Source: Phoronis pallida
Lineage: Eukaryota; Phoronida; Phoronidae
Direction: 5' to 3'
DNA: 12,075 nt
Assembly (NCBI GenBank): GCA_028565715.1
Contig: JAOXYC010192799.1
Location: 1 to 12,075, forward strand
A program made the position numbers and the translations under genes. The notes under the pieces are model-generated. The model was not told the DNA's origin. It made no database searches and worked only from the letters and a program-made list of their open reading frames with translations. Of this stretch, positions 1 to 10,300 are shown in pieces; the first letter of the stretch is position 1, and each line of letters begins with the position of its first letter.

Positions 1-160
1 TTATGTGATAAAATGATTCTTAAATTCATGGGAAGTAATAAACCTTTTATTGGATTCGATTTTAAAAATCATAGAACGAGCCTTTGAGTTCGAATCTCAT
101 CCAATAAAAGGTGTTATTACATCCCATTCATTGTAAGAATCACTTTGAATAACCAAAACT
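1..160. repeat. Imperfect foldback / MITE-like inverted repeat at the window edge
   Basis: The left half (about 12-50: GATTCTTAAATTCATGGGA, GTAATAA, CCTTTTATTGGAT) mirrors the right half (about 98-145) with a few mismatches and short gaps, around a centre of about 40 bases. Similarity may reach position 1, so the outer end could be cut by the window. A TTCGAATC core near 91-98 belongs to the arms and is not a tRNA B-box. No coding content. Confidence 0.6.
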
Positions 161-433
161 CTTCGCCAATCACTGAAGGCTATTCCAGCAAAAAAGGTAC
201 GGAAGGAGTAAGGCAGCTTAAATCAAGATGTATAGGAGGTGAAGATAAAACTACATGGTTGGATCATGGAGGGCATTTTCAGAAATATTTATAATATAAG
301 AACAAAATAAGTATAATACATAGGTAAATTGGTATAATATTTTTTGAACCCGTGCAATGAAAGTTTAAATCTATGCCTTGAAATACTCATCTTGGTGTGT
401 TCTATCATATTCAAATGACAAAATAGACACTTC

Positions 434-771
434 TCGCCGATTTCAAGTAATTCAACGCGAATTTGAGATCGCAATTCTCCGCAACGAGTTTTAAACGTTA
501 CGCCCAAACTTGAACTCTGCGCTAGTCCAAAGATGGTCGGACTGCCGGGTCCGAATGTCACACATCGACAGCCAAAGTGCCCACACGGTACACATTTACT
601 AGCGCACGAGCTCGCCATGTTGAAACTATGAGTCTCTCGTGTTACCAACTGACAGGCGACGTTGCAACAGCTAGCTAGTGAAGTTCTGTCTGACTGACCG
701 AGTGTTACATACAGCGGATCCCGAGTCGTAGCTGTGCAAGATTCAGAGATTGCGCTATACGGACATGTCGG
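434..771. promoter_or_regulatory. CpG-rich block in the intron downstream of C15
   Basis: By hand count about 28 CpG dinucleotides lie in 338 bases, roughly one per 12, against about one per 60 in the large C12-C13 intron. Such local CpG retention in a CpG-poor background is typical of an unmethylated promoter, or of a young insertion. A minus-strand ATG in strong context (AACATGG, 618-616) opens a 109-codon frame with a Cys-rich start (CASKCVPCGHFGCRC) ending at 289. On the plus strand a consensus donor CAG/GTAAGT lies just downstream at 830-838. Either could mark a nested or alternative first exon. No recognised protein family. Confidence 0.4.
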
Positions 772-829
772 ATCAATCAAAACAATAACAAAACTAAATT
801 GTAGGCACTCATTTAATGAGCTTTATATC

Positions 830-838
830 CAGGTAAGT
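830..838 (+). other. Isolated consensus 5' splice site on the plus strand
   Basis: CAGGTAAGT, followed by ATGAG, is a full match to the U1-pairing donor consensus, antisense to the host gene and about 60 bp beyond the CpG-rich block. It could end a first exon of an antisense transcript starting in that block; chance occurrence is possible. Confidence 0.25.
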
Positions 839-1155
839 ATGAGCGGTGTACTTTTCACTGTTGACAGTTGAATCTTTACTGAGCCATTTGTGATTAAAAA
901 ACAGCAACTTAAGAGTCTTTTTTTAGCTGTTTTTAGCATTTGAAAAGAGGTAGTTTTTGTTATTGTTACCGGCGAAGTTGTGTCGCTTTAATAAGAATGC
1001 ACGAGTGGTTGTCCAAAAACTTAGGTAATTTCTCCCCATGTACCTTTTCTGCTGGAATTCGACCTTTTAAAGTATAACACCCATGTGATTCAAATACTGC
1101 CTATACATAGCTCGTTCACTCACTTTTTTCTAGGTAAACAAAAACAAAGTCTTAC

Positions 1156-1369
1156 CATTTGGTCTAACAATGAGCAGTAGTTCAGCAGAATGCGTCTCCC
1201 TGGCCGAGCGTATAAACATGACCACCTGTTCGTGTGTGTGCTCTGAGACGTCACGACCGTTGATGAAGAGAACTTGATCACCCTCATTCAGTCTCGGTAT
1301 ACACATATCCGCAGGCATTCCTGGCGCTACACGAGACACTATGATTGGCATGCCCTGGTCCGCCCCACC
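1156..1369 (-). CDS. PTPN4: PTPN4 coding exon C15: most of the PDZ domain
   Basis: Encodes residues 519-589 plus one base: [53 protein letters not shown] and ending LLLIVRPN. It is very close to the PTPN4 PDZ. The His of EHTHEQVV sits at the first position of helix alpha-B, the residue that selects Ser/Thr at position -2 of class I C-terminal ligands. Acceptor TTTCCAG, the nearest of three tandem copies; donor GTAAGA. The following exon, expected to lead into the phosphatase domain, is not in the window. Confidence 0.97.
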
Positions 1370-4300
1370 CTGGAAATTATAATGTCAAGTCACATGTTAT
1401 GTTTTTATTCAAAACTACACAAATTAGCAGGCATTCCTGGCGCTACACGAGACACTATGATTGGCATGCCCTGGTCCGCCCCACCCTGGAAATTATAATG
1501 TCAAGTCACATGTTATGTTTTTATTCAAAACTATACAAATCCGCAGAGATTCCTAGCACTACACGAGACACTATGATTGGTATGCCCTGGTCTGCCGCTA
1601 CCTGAAAATTATTATATCAAGTCTCCTGTCGTAGTGTATTCAGAAATATAGAACTTATATAAAGAGATGCCTATTTATACATTTTTAGGAAGCAATGTTA
1701 CAATCTGAATGCATAAAATTCTAATAACTGGATTAACTTATTACATCAAATTTAATGACATTGTTGTATAATTGGGTTATCTATCCTACTTGAAGGCAAT
1801 GGGTGGTACTCTAATCTGTAAAAGTTTTAAAAGTTTATTGTTTTGTTTTATTTCAACATTATCAAAGTTTAATAAAAATATTGGTTTATAAATTGTTCAA
1901 AATATATCAGGACTGCTGTCATTACTTACTTTTACATTAAACCCAAATCTGCCTTGTTCATCGGGAGACATGCGTATAGAAACCAACCCATGCTGTTCAT
2001 CAAGCCCATTCCCATTTGGCTAAACAAAAACAAAACGTGATGAATATACATCAAGCTGTACTGACAAAGCAAATTTAAAGATACTGTCTCCTCATTGGTC
2101 CCGATCTGGCATCAAAATTCAAATCAACTAGAAATTCTGTGTATGAGTCCTTTAATGAACATAACTAACTTGACATTTGAGACAAAAAATTCAAAAAAAA
2201 ATCTGTAAGGGGTGATTTGAGAGCTTTTTATCCGAAAAAAGTCAAGCCTGGTCTTAAGAGTTGGTTAAAATCGGACACAAAAGCTCTCAAATCACCCCTT
2301 TGCAATTTTTTTTTGAATGTTATGACTCAGATGCAAGTAAGTTATGTTCAACAAAGGACTTATACACAACATTTCTAGTTGATTTGCGATTTGACACAAG
2401 ATTGGGACCAAAGCAGGAGACAGTATCTTTAAGTTACTGAAGAGTTCAATAAATTTGTTCAGAAAAAAACCCCACTTAAAATGCAATATAGCCCTTCTGA
2501 GTTAAGAAACATTAATTAAATAACACCATGAGTTCCAAGAAAAACCTCCCAAAACCTCGGAAATCGGTGTCAAGCCATGCAACGGAGATATCAAGAGTAC
2601 TAAAACCAATGAAAACTGAAATCCTTTAAAACTTTTATCATGAACGCAAATCTCCCAATAGCACTACTTACCACTGGTTGATCTAGATAGGCGGGTAAGT
2701 CATAAGATAGTTCTGTTAACGATACACTATTATTATCATCTACGTTATTTGTTTGCATTGGCTCCACTATAGTCGAGTTGTATGCAAGCTTTTTTGAATT
2801 ATCCAAGAAACCACCATCGCTGAAAAAAAGTTGAAATTGGATTAACTTGCAATTCTAACAATGGTCTTTAAAGAAGGAAGCAAACAACAACATTTATTTA
2901 CCTTCATCACTAACTCATTTGGAAACATTATTTCGTACCCGAACTAGTCAGCAATGAAGTTCAATAAATATCACAATTTTATTTCTTAATTTCTTGAACT
3001 ATCTTGCTTCGTGAGCTTAAACAGTAATACTTTGTTCACTTCCTAATAGTTGAAATATCAGGCCCCAACAAAAACTAGATGTTTCAATGTCCACTCATCT
3101 TTCAATGAATTCATCCGGTATTCTGAAGCTACTTATGTATTGGCTACTCAAATTGGTGACATATAGGTGCATACGCCTACGTTTCAGGTAAATATGCAGT
3201 TTTCGTTCTTTGTAAAGAAGTATGCAGTACCTTTATGCATGCCACATTCTTTTTATAAAGTTTATGCAAAAAGTGAACATTCCTTATAAGTTGAGATTAC
3301 AAATCAAAAGATCCCGTAATAATGCAGAGATATCGCTAAATTTGTTTTGTATGACTTACAATATAAAAATGCAAAGTAAATTTCAAGCTTTTCATATCTA
3401 GTATAAATGCAAAAGAAATCAGTGAAAAGTTTGTGAAAAATCAGGAAAATAACACTTATCATGCATCATGAATTTACAATTTTTGAGTTTTGATAACCAA
3501 ACCTTTCTTATATTTAGCCTCTGCAGTGGTATACACAGAGATTTCGTTAAGATTTAAAGAAAATTTTAAATGCAAAATTGTTAATCTTTTTAGAAAATTT
3601 AATACGTTATCGCAAAATATACTATGTGAAAATGTTAATTTTGATGGCCGCCACCGTTTTGTTGATATTTTGCACTAAAACTCAGTACACGAACAGGTTT
3701 TAGGCATTTGTGTTATATTGTTGAATTTTTCATTTTGACAACCAGCACCACTTTGTTGACATTTAGAAATGAAAGACAACCACCTTTGCAGCATGTGGGG
3801 TGGGAATCTGGTGAAAATTTAACGAGTTCACGTTATTGCAAAGGTTGTATTGTTACAGACCTGTGTACCATCAATTTTTTTATAATTTTCTAATCAAATT
3901 TGTAAAATTTAGCAAAGTGGCAGAAAAACATGTTTTTGCATCTTAGCACACTCAAAGTACGAGTTGATTGATTTTGCTGCAGAAACTTAAAAGTAGTACA
4001 GCATACAGTATAATTTCTTGAGAATTTTAGGACAAAATGTCCATGTGATTTCAAAAACTGAAAAATATCTTTCACATGATGTAAATTTTGATGAGGAACA
4101 AAATTTAAAATTTTCAGTGATCAGGCCAAAAGTACTAAAAAATTTAGCAGTTTTAAAAGAGTGGGATAAATAAATAATTTGCCCGATATTCGATCTATAT
4201 TCCAAAAGCCCATGCACTCACTCGTCTGATCTGTTGCCGTCCAGCCATGCATTTGCGACCTTATAATCATTGGCTATTGAGGAGCGTGTGTTACTGTTAA

Positions 4301-7300
4301 AACTCTGGTACTGGCGTAGGTTAGTCATGCTATTAGAAGAGACAGCTTTAGTAGATCGGGAAGTAGGAATGTTACGATACCCGTCTACGACATTTCTCTC
4401 CGATGTTATGACCTCCCGGGTGATGCCCCCTACCGTCCGCCTGGCATATCTTTTACTTGGTGACCTAGATTGATTGACAAGAAATCGTTATGTTTTAATT
4501 TCAAGAAATGTAAATACCGTATTCTCCCTAATAAGCGCCCAGGGCGCTTGGAAAATTCGGAAATGGGGAAGGGGGCGCTTAATTGGAAGAAATTTTCAGG
4601 ATTCGCGCATTTAAGCGAACAATGGAAGTTTTCATTTTCAAAAAAGGATTTAGACTTGGAAATGGAATAAAAACACCCAAGAAACATGCTTAATTTTATT
4701 CGAAATACTTGTTTGTTACAAAAAATAAGTTTGATGTAAGGTTTCGGGTGAGGAAAACGAGATAGGTTGGGGATAATTTGAGTCGCCAGGGGGGCGCTTA
4801 TTCCAGTTAAATCTGAAAACAGCTAGGGGGGGCGCTTATAGGGGCAGGGGTGCTTATTAGGGAGAATATGGTAATCAATATTAAACCAATTTAAGAGCTT
4901 TCAAAGGTGCAAAAGTTGCAGGAAATAAATTCAAAAATAAGGAATTCTTCACACAGTAAAGAATCATGCATAAATGTGACTGTGTGGTGATTATAATTTG
5001 CTTAACAAGGTATTTTAAACAAAAATTTCATAAACAGTAAAGATAGGTGGACAATCTCAAACCTTGAAAATGTTCGTTCCATCCTGGCTCTCCGCCTAGC
5101 CTCCTCTAATGTTTGGTGTTCTGTCCTCCCGCTGAAGGTAACAAAAAAGAATAATAATTAAAACAGATAAACAATCTACAGTGAAAACCTGAATGAAATG
5201 GATGCGATGAATCAAGTTTTATTTGAGGTATTTAGTGAATGACACAAGGTCCCCTTGAATGAAGTTTGCTCTTGATGTCTATATTAACCACTTGCACATG
5301 ATAACAGCGTGGATATTTGTTTTTCATGTGACCAATCACAGAATGTAACCTAAAGAAGGTGTGATGTTCAACACAGGATTTCCAGATGAAATGTGGAAAT
5401 CTTCCCTCAAGTTTAATACAAACCTGTATCTAAACTTTGTATCTAGTAAGAAGAACCTCCTTGAAGGCAGCCTTGGTATAGAATGTAACCTAAAGCAGGT
5501 GCGATGTTCAACACAGGATTTTCAGATGAAATGTGGAAATCCTCTCTCAAATTCAGTACAAACCTGTATCTAAACTTTGTATCTAGTAAGAAGAACCTCC
5601 TTGAAGGCAGCCTAGGTACAGAATGTAACCTAAAGAAGGTGTGGTGTTCAACACAGGATTTCCACAGTTTTTTACACAGTCTATAGCTGCTCATGTTGAA
5701 GCCTATGAGATTGTCCAGTGCGTCACCCTAAGGAGAAATTAAAATCAAATAATTACACAAATAAATGTATGCTGTTACTGGTCTAAAGTGATAAATATTG
5801 AAAAGATCCAGGTCTCCCTGATAGCCGGTCAGAGTATCTGACCAGCTATGGGCTCGATTCCCAGTTCAGTTCCGAATTTTTCTGTCTTTTTAATATAATA
5901 ATTATGGTAAGTGTAACACTAAAGTACTCCACCTAAAGATTACATTGAAAACTGATTAAACGTTTGACAAAACAAAATTTGAGTTTTTTATAAAATTCAT
6001 TCGCGTTTGAGAAATCTTGGCATAGATAGAGGTGAATATGTTAAGTATTGATAGATAAATACTAAAAATATCTAAATGTGACATTTCATAAAAACATGAT
6101 AGTTTTTAAATTAAGAAAAGGGAGAAATGACTCATCATCCATTTAAGTTCAGGGTTGACACCTTTCACTTTTACACCAAATACAATTCACTATGTTGTTT
6201 CAATGCTGATAAAATTAAAAAGCCCTATGCTTACCCCTTCTCTTCGAAGTTGAATGAAAAACTGTTTTCTTTTAAAAGATATTTTGACTATTTTGGCCCT
6301 GAAAATAGAAGATTTTATATCATTATATTCAACTTCATTCTTTGATTCATCTACAGTGGTGAAAATCAATACCAGGGTCCTTTAAAAAACCAAATACACT
6401 AACTTAGGAATGTCAGGATATAAAGGTGTCCAGAATTGACTTTAAAATTAATAAACATTGGACAAACAGATTTTGGTCAAAAAGCTTAATTACCAACAAT
6501 GGAAACAAATGAAACCACTTACCAAGAAAATGTGTTAATTTTTAAATTATTTTGAAAGACTACTAATCCCGCTGCCGTCACTCCGAGCTGAATCTCAAGG
6601 TTACTAGAGTCCTGTAATGAAGAGGAATTTAACATTAGCCATTGTACCATAAGGATAACAACTTGACTACAATACCTCATTGGTGTTGGATTTATTTTAA
6701 CTCATACATCGCTACTTACCAACAACTTGATCTTGTGCTTCCTAAAACACGATTACAGTGAACGCGACAACAGGCTCGTAATGAGTGATTTGAAAGGTTG
6801 TCAACAAACTTTTATAAGAAATAGTGTTTATTTTACCGGAAAAATATATGTGAGTTTTTGGTTTCATAAAAGGGTAATGTGAGAAAACGGTTCCTAATCT
6901 CTGCGTCATGTCAGCAGAAATATCTTACGCTTGGTCGTATCTAATTCTTGACTCAGGGTAGCCTTGTCAAGTACAGATTACTGCGGTTAGCTTAGTGGTA
7001 GAGTATCAGACTGGTAATCAGGAGGCCTGGGTTTGATTCCCAGATCCTTTTTCTGTCTTTTCAATATTTATCATATAATATCAATAGGCCGCTATTCTCA
7101 CATGAGTCTTACCTTAGCATTATGCAGATCTACTCCATACATTTCAAGTCTCTTGGCACATTCAAGAAAGTTCAACTCTGCATCAGCTGGTGTCTGACAC
7201 CTGTTAAAGGAGAATTCAAGTTTAAAAGTGAATAAAAACAGCATTCAATTTGAATTCTAATAGAATGAATAGAAATTTTAAAACATTTTTATAAACAAAT

Positions 7301-10300
7301 TTACCATTGTTTTTAAACAAATTATACATGTTTAGCATTCATGTGTTTGGCAAGAACATTGTTAGTGGGGTTGCCAAAACATCTGCCATTTTTAAATGGC
7401 AGAAGCTTAAAAGCTTCTTAACCAGCTATAAGTGACGGTAGCAGAGTTTTACCTATGATAATTGAAGACACTCGATCTAAGGTTCTTGGGTACTGACTGC
7501 TGTTTCCCATAGAGCATTAAAATGCAGGGCCCTCACTGACCTGATTTTGATGCCGGTACAAGGCACCTTCCCCTCTTAATTTATTCCAAAATCACATGAA
7601 ATTCCCACCTAACTGACAAAAACATCCTGCTAAAATACCGATTATTAAAGATTTAGCATTCCAAAATTAGAAATTTAACAGTATTTAGCACATTTTTGGT
7701 CAACACATAATTCCCCAAAATGACCCGAAAATTCCCCCTTCTGAAGACACAGGCATCTGTCCCAAAGGTGAGTAAGGGCCCTGAAATGTCTTCAAATATC
7801 AGTCTCGGAGGCAATAAACAATTTCTTGTACAGTTTTACCTATGCTGTTTATGCATGTCTGCGACCTCCTTCTCAAACACGTCATCTTGTTCAGGTATAA
7901 ATCTAAACTCAGACAGGTAACCCTCCACATGCTCCTCGGGGTGGTAATCTCCTAACTCAGCTGAAATGGAAAATTAAAACATAAGAATAAGAATCAATAT
8001 AGAGACTATCAACCGTTGCGAAAATTGATTATAAATAATTATGAATCTGTTCAAGCAACTATTTTGGTCACATCACATTGAGAGAATTAGGTAACGTGAT
8101 GTGACCAAAATAGTTGCTTGAACAGATTCATAATTATTTATAAAAAGAATAAGAATATTTATACTTTACTGGCTGGAAGTAATACATTTTGAAAAGACAA
8201 TTATTGTGTCTTTGTCTTTCCAAAATTTAGGAAATTAAGATTTAATTAATGTCTCTTTTGAATATTGTAAGCCAATAAGTTTATCCTAGCGTGTGTTCAT
8301 ATTTGCACGGATCTAGCTAAGATGTGATGTTGATCACAAAATCATGGCAAATACATATGGGGCATAAATACAAGTATACATTGTCATTGGGAAAAGTTTA
8401 GTGATGAATGGTAATAATCAAAAATAATCCAACCAGTTTTGGTATTTGTTTCAGTTTCACCACCTCCAGTGCAAATTAGTGCGATAACAATCTCACATCA
8501 CAAATACTTCAGTAAACAATATTGTTTGTGCTAGGTGATGTATTATTACCTTGAAAAAATTTAGATGTATTGGTATTAAGCGGATATTGAAATATATGGG
8601 GGTTGCATTTTTTTTGACAAAAATATACATTAATGTAAGAATTTTTACATTGGTGGTGGAAATGAAATTTAATTAAAATATATGGGTAGTTGTCCTAAAA
8701 AAATGCAGGTATATTTTTTGCTATAATAGGCCTCATTTTCGCACAATCACTTACATTGAACACTGTAGCTGGCTAAAACAGATGCTGAACTCCTGGGACA
8801 GACTAATTTTCCTTCCAGAATATCCCTTTTCACTTGTAAGAAGAAATGCCACCTAAAAACAGACAAATTATGAAATATTTTCTACATCAAATAGAACAGC
8901 AATCTGAAGTCTACTGTCTTGTGAACTTTATCTAAAGCCGTGGTACCAAGAAATTACTGTACACATCCGGGTAATTCTGGGAATGCCTCCAAAAACTAGG
9001 GTTAGGTTAAGACATTTTATACCTGAAGTTTGAGCGGTATTCAATTTTTATCAAAAAACAACCGAACTAAATCAAATACTTTGAATGAAATGTCATTCCT
9101 AATCATTCACTAATCCGCATCAAATGACTCTGATATTTGAAAGTCTGACTGTTTTCAGCTGATATTTTACATTCAAAATGGTATAAACTGCCAGTAAGAA
9201 CTTCATCTTGTAGTATAAACATACCTTGTATACTCCTCATTCAATTTACTGGGATCAGATGCATAAAATTTCACTCGAAAATAAAACACAAATGGTGGAC
9301 CGGCTGAAAGGGTAAACAACATCAAATCAGATAATGAATTACAGTATACTACATTGATGGTTAAAAAAAATGGAAGAAAAAAGTTCTCTAAGACTTCTAA
9401 TTTTCAATAAGTCAAGGTTTATCCTCTAAAGCACTGAAATACTTGTGTGAGTATTCCATAACACACACAGTTTTACTGACATTTGGGAGATTAATATATG
9501 ACCCCACTTGACATTTTCAATTAATACCCATAACATGAACTTACATTTCAATTGCTTTTTGATGGTTTTAAGAGGATCAAGCCACCTCTGAAATAACAAA
9601 ACAGCATGTTAAGAATAACACACAACAATAATTATTGCATAAAAATGTCAATCTGATTAGGTTAAACCTCATTAATTTCAGACAAAGATGGTTACCAAAA
9701 CATTTTAATTAATATTTTAACATTTTAATACCATATGTTCTGCCACAAATGGTAACTGATTCATAATTTGTTGTTCGACTTTACCTAACAAAAATGACAC
9801 ATTACTATGCCATTGTTATTGATTGCAACATCAGTTTTTTATTGAAACGAAAAAATACAAGAAGGAACAGTTCCAAGTCAAGAAATGAATAAAAAATAAC
9901 TGAAAATAAACGTTTTGATGGAATATTTACCCAAGACCGTGGAGGTGGGCCATCTTCAATATACTGTAACCCAAAGTAGTCCTTTTCAACAAGTTCCAAG
10001 AAATCATAGACTTTCTCTAAGAGAACCTGTGACTTGGCCTTTTTCTGAAAAGAAAGAATGCTTTGAATCATTTCATAGAATGCAAACCATATATAACTTA
10101 AAAATACTGTCTACTCGTTAGTGAGGGTCTGGCATCAAAATTCAAATCAACTAGAAATTTTGTGTATAGGCGAAGTGTCAGGGACTTGCTCCGCCTTTGC
10201 CACGGGTTAACCTGGTATTGCAGTACCTCCAGGAACGGCCCACTAAAAAAAAAAAAAAAAAACAATTTTGTGTATGAGTTCTTTGATGAACATAACTAAC

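Larger units (their letters stand above)
161..1155 (-). other. Intron downstream of C15 (partial)
   Basis: Follows donor GTAAGA after C15 and runs toward the left edge. Apart from the CpG-rich block and the edge foldback I find no exon: peptide blocks expected next in the family (the segment leading into the PTP domain) are absent in all three minus frames. Confidence 0.6.

Noticed and set aside
91-98. tRNA B-box (GTTCGAATC-like) near the left edge
   Set aside because: The sequence is part of the inverted-repeat arm and there is no A-box at the right distance.
289-780. 163-codon minus frame as the next PTPN4 exon
   Set aside because: No PTPN4-like peptide. The frame exists because of the CpG-rich composition; kept only as part of the regulatory/nested-gene question.
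1274-1605. Two overlapping plus-strand open frames with an internally repeated peptide ([17 protein letters not shown])
   Set aside because: They are antisense readings of PDZ exon C15 and its tandem 116-bp copies; the peptide repeat follows from the DNA repeat.
1427-1623. Duplicated PDZ segments as mutually exclusive alternative exons
   Set aside because: The copies have acceptors but only very weak donor-like GTs (GTGTAG, GTATAG), would leave an intron of about 45 bases, and break the frame; decoy acceptors are the simpler reading.
3490-4217. Several 60-76 codon frames on both strands in the largest intron
   Set aside because: Low-complexity AT-rich translations with no family similarity; the minus frame at 3987-4217 only reads past the C12 donor.
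4270-4473. Plus-strand 67-codon frame
   Set aside because: Antisense shadow of linker exon C12, which is in phase with C11 and C13 on the minus strand and carries the RSPSK block.
4430-4687. Open frames on both strands across 4430-4687
   Set aside because: They cross the MITE border and intron; they are composition artefacts of a non-coding element.
5361-5686. Plus-strand frames with a repeated peptide over the 140-bp array
   Set aside because: Antisense of exon C10 and its duplicate; the conserved FERM peptide is on the minus strand in phase with its neighbours.
6982-7047. Functional tRNA gene (loop resembling a Thr anticodon)
   Set aside because: The anticodon stem does not pair, and the tail matches another SINE-like copy, so I treat it as a tRNA-derived repeat.
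9805-10071. 88-codon minus frame taken as a whole
   Set aside because: Only 9931-10044 is conserved. Residues before KKAKSQ and after PRSW are intron translated through, as shown by AG and GTAAAT at the edges.
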